DNA of 64,000 nucleotides from Otis tarda (lineage: Eukaryota > Chordata > Aves > Otidiformes > Otididae), in contig CM048553.1 of the NCBI GenBank assembly GCA_026413225.1, positions 116,442,690-116,506,689 of the forward strand. The letters run 5' to 3'. Shown here piece by piece: positions 60,951-64,000 of the stretch (position 1 is the first letter of the stretch; every line of letters begins with the position of its first letter). Made by a program: the position numbers and the translations under genes. The notes under the pieces were generated by a model. It worked only from the letters and a program-made list of their open reading frames with translations. It was not told the DNA's origin and did no database searches.

Positions 60951-61719
60951 GCTGTGGGATACCATGAGGAAAGTCCTGCTCTACCTGAGATAAAGAACAT
61001 CCACTGCTCTGCTCTCACTCATAGTCATTTCCTCATAAATTGTAACCAGGTTTGTCTGGCAAGATTCACCCTTGGTCAGCCTATGTTTGCTATTCCCAAT
61101 CACCATTTTTTCCTTCATATGCTCAGAAATGACTTTCAAAAGGCAAAATCTTCCTCCACATACAAAATCTTATAGTGATTAATTATGACACATTATACTT
61201 TTAAACTCTAGCTGGAATTAAGAATAGGAGATATGGAAATGCAAAGAAGATTTTAACGCAAATAGACTGAATCAATAATCCTCCTCTCAGAATAAGATAC
61301 TTTTCAACACAGCAGCTTGGTGTGGTTGTGTGGCTCTCAAGGGAGTGAGAAATGGGGAGTAATTTAAAAGGCTACCAAAAACTCCCATCCATCTTTTCTC
61401 CTTTTCCATTTCTTCTTTCTTTTTCTCTGAGTATTCTGTCCTCCTGAAGAGATTAGTATGTTCTTTGGACCTGTGAGGCTGGGGACAACAGAAATAAGAC
61501 CACAGGAAGATCTCAAGCATGAAGGCAGATTCAGAAATGATACAGATGGAAAAATATACCTTTGCAAGCTATATGTCTGTGCACTTGAAGCTGGCACAAG
61601 CACTGAAAGAAGCCCTTCTTGGCACACCATGCACAGGCACAGATGGGATTTATTACCAAGGCTTTGTAGAGCTATCTAGACACTGGAAATTGGGGTGAGA
61701 ATTTTGGCGCTACGTTTAA
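60951..61719. other. AT-rich DNA, no gene seen
   Basis: The left part may still be CR1-derived (for example GGTTTGTCTGGCAAGATTCA, near 61050). Nothing else is recognised. Confidence 0.45.
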
Positions 61720-61724
61720 TTTGG

Positions 61725-62191
61725 TGTCCTGGTTCTAGCTAGGATGGAGTTAATTTTCACCTGAGCTGGAAGAGGAGCTGGAGCTGGTGGCACCTGTGGC
61801 TGGGGGATACAGCTGGGGTAGCTTACTAATTAGTCAACAGCTAGGATAATTTACCAAAGGGCTGTTCCATCCCATGTGACATCATGCTTAGTATATAAAG
61901 TGGGGACTGTGGTGAGGGCAGATTCCTGCTACTGAGGAGGAAGATAGGTATTAGGATTCACTGTGAGCTATTGTACTGTGAATTATGTGCTTAAGTATTT
62001 TCTGTTATTGGGATGTTTTATTTTGTTTTCCATCTCTATTTTTCTTTTCCTATGTTGTTCTCTTAAACTGTTTTTATCTCAACCCATGAGTTTTGCTTTC
62101 TTTGCTTTACTGCTTTTCTTTCTTATCCCACTGAGGGGACAGTGAGAGACTGTGTGGTATTTTCACTGCTGAGTGGAGTTCAATAATAACA
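61725..62191 (+). mobile_element. Solo LTR related to the ERVL provirus LTR
   Basis: This 467-bp LTR starts TGTCCTGGTTCTAGC and ends AGTTCAATAATAACA. The perfect duplication is TTTGG (61720-61724, 62192-62196). It keeps the TATA box (GTATATAAAG, 61891-61900) and the U5 phrase TTTATCTCAACCCATGAG. U3 differs and is shorter than in the provirus. Confidence 0.92.
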
Positions 62192-62196
62192 TTTGG

Positions 62197-64000
62197 TCAA
62201 AGCTAGGGTCAGGTTTTTTTACAGGTTGCTGAAGGGAGAGAGATTAAAGTGCAAGTATGATAACTTTTGGTGGTGGCTGACAGTGGATTTGCATGAGTAT
62301 GTGTAGCAAATACCTGCAAAAACTAAGCCCTATATAAAACAGAAACACTCATGTAATTTGAGAGACACACATCTAATGCAAAATTTCTGAATTTACAAAT
62401 GTAAAGTTGGCAGAATTTGGCACTCTTTGTTAGTTTAAAATTTAGAAGTGCTTTTACCTGAGCTTGCCTGCACTAAAGTTTTGACTCTCTGCCTTCCATT
62501 TAGTAACTGAATGGATAAAGTTGGATGGATAATGGATCTCAATAGATTATCAATAATAATACTTTTAAGTAATCCTCAAGGGTATTTTTTTTGAAAACTT
62601 TTCATTGACAGACCCAAGCCATTGGGGTGTAAGCAGCCATGGAGCTATCACAGCTTTTTCCATGAGGAGTCAGGGAGATGATGCCTCACTCAGATGGGGC
62701 TACATGGTCTTGGGGCTCCCTATGCACTTTCCTTACAGCTTTCCTGATCACCTTGAAAGGAAGTGATGAGTGACATCAGCTGAGTGTGGCCTCCCCTGTG
62801 CTGAAATAGACTATTTTTCAGTCTGACTTTAACATGCTCTGTTGAATTTCAGTAAACAAGTCTGTTTATGAGTTTGGAAAACCCAGAGAACACTTTAAAA
62901 CTATGCTCAAAAAAAAAATTTATTCCCAGTCACCCCATCATATGTCAGGGAGTCCCATATATTGCTCACACTCATGACTCCCAAGTCTCCATTTAATTCT
63001 TATCTCTTGAGGCCCTGTATCTCAGAAGTACTCTTCTCTGTACTCTGGACTATTTTGCAGAGAAAATGAAAAAAAAAAAAAAAAGGTTGGTTGATGTGTT
63101 TTATTCTCCCAATGGTCCTTTCAGTTATGAATTTTCTCTTTCCCTCTTTTTATGTTGCTGTTTTCCAGCCATGTAGTTGATAGCCCAGTTTCTCCCTGTA
63201 ACCTCTCCTGTGCTGCCTGTATCTTTTTCCTGTGTTACTTTTCCACCCACAATGTCCTCCATTTGCAACAGGTTTGTTATTGCTCTACATATGCTTATAT
63301 ACACATGGGAATCTGTATGATTGCTGGATTGACTAACTTAAAGATGCTCAGTAGATATGCTCCAGATCTAATCCTTGTGAAATATGCTGATCTCATATAT
63401 ACCGTCTACAAAAATAAAGGAATATCAGAGTAGAAGCAGAAGTAATGGCAAAGAAAGGTTTCTTCATTTAAGTCACCTTTGAATAGAATCTAAAAAAAAT
63501 ATTAAGTTCATGTTTGGGATATTTTCAATAGTCACAGGAATATTATTGCCACAACTCTACTACAGCTCCCTTGAATTAATGATTTATATTACGGAATTAA
63601 TGCTACATAAGAAAACACAAAGGCTTAAAAAATAGACCAATTGACCTTTAGATATTTGCACTTCCCTATATTTAATCTTTGCTGAAAATGAATTTTCAGT
63701 AATTTCTCATTTCTAATAACTGATTTTCATCTGGAGAGTGCTTCAGGTAAGACATAATGCTGTTACAAATGTGTACTGAATAAAGTCAAAATGAGTTTCC
63801 AAATATTTTTTTGTCACTTAGAAATAACTTTCCTTAAAGTTGAGGGAAATAAATTATTAGCTGTATCCAGATCCAAAATTGTGTGATTTTTAAAACTTGT
63901 GTTCACAGAAACAACTGTATGGAAGCAAGCCCTTTTACATTTACTTCCAGCTTTTGTTTATTTTGTATTTGTTCCATTGTCATGAACAGTCAATCATTAA
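62197..64000. other. AT-rich single-copy DNA, no gene seen
   Basis: Only short chance frames and A runs are present. The 93-codon frame at 63152-63433 is not recognised. Confidence 0.5.

Overview
This window looks like gene-free (intergenic or deep intronic) DNA from a bird. It is AT-rich single-copy sequence with many CR1 LINE copies, most ending in the usual ATTCTATG-type 3' repeats, and several families of ERVL-like LTR elements with 5-bp target-site duplications (TSDs). I found no host protein-coding gene, exon chain or structural RNA gene. The only substantial intact coding sequence is retroviral. The exact bird order cannot be read from the sequence.

The left part (2.2-12.4 kb) is the interesting one. 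A non-autonomous LTR element lies on the minus strand at 2253-4857: two almost identical 1.15-kb LTRs around a 309-bp core, TSD ATCTG. About 540 bp away, head to head, is a complete ERVL-type provirus on the plus strand at 5401-12428: LTRs with four differences and one C-run length change, TSD TTGTG, an open gag, a pol joined to gag in frame through one UAG, no env and no dUTPase. The two elements share a tRNA-Lys-type primer-binding site, an AGGGGTGGA polypurine tract, similar LTR termini, 5-bp TSDs and a potential U5-leader RNA helix. The provirus may therefore supply enzymes to the short element. The provirus leader also holds a sense-strand tRNA-Lys-like sequence just after the primer-binding site, and its Gag frame begins with a long membrane-spanning region.

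The rest is a graveyard of insertions. Solo LTRs of the short-element family lie at 25247-26401 (inside a CR1), 38697-39837 and 54077-55214. Solo LTRs related to the provirus lie at 17483-17819, 52856-53475 and 61725-62191. A third LTR family occurs at 43005-43352 and 52625-53605, the second copy split by a provirus-type LTR next to its TATA box. An older LTR at 41971-42960 contains a CR1. A 750-bp GGAAA/GGTGC pentamer array starts directly after the 43005 LTR. CR1 fragments are at 19361-21060, 24807-25246, 34150-34565, 42135-42422, 51868-52054 and 60036-60950. The remaining single-copy stretches show nothing I can name.
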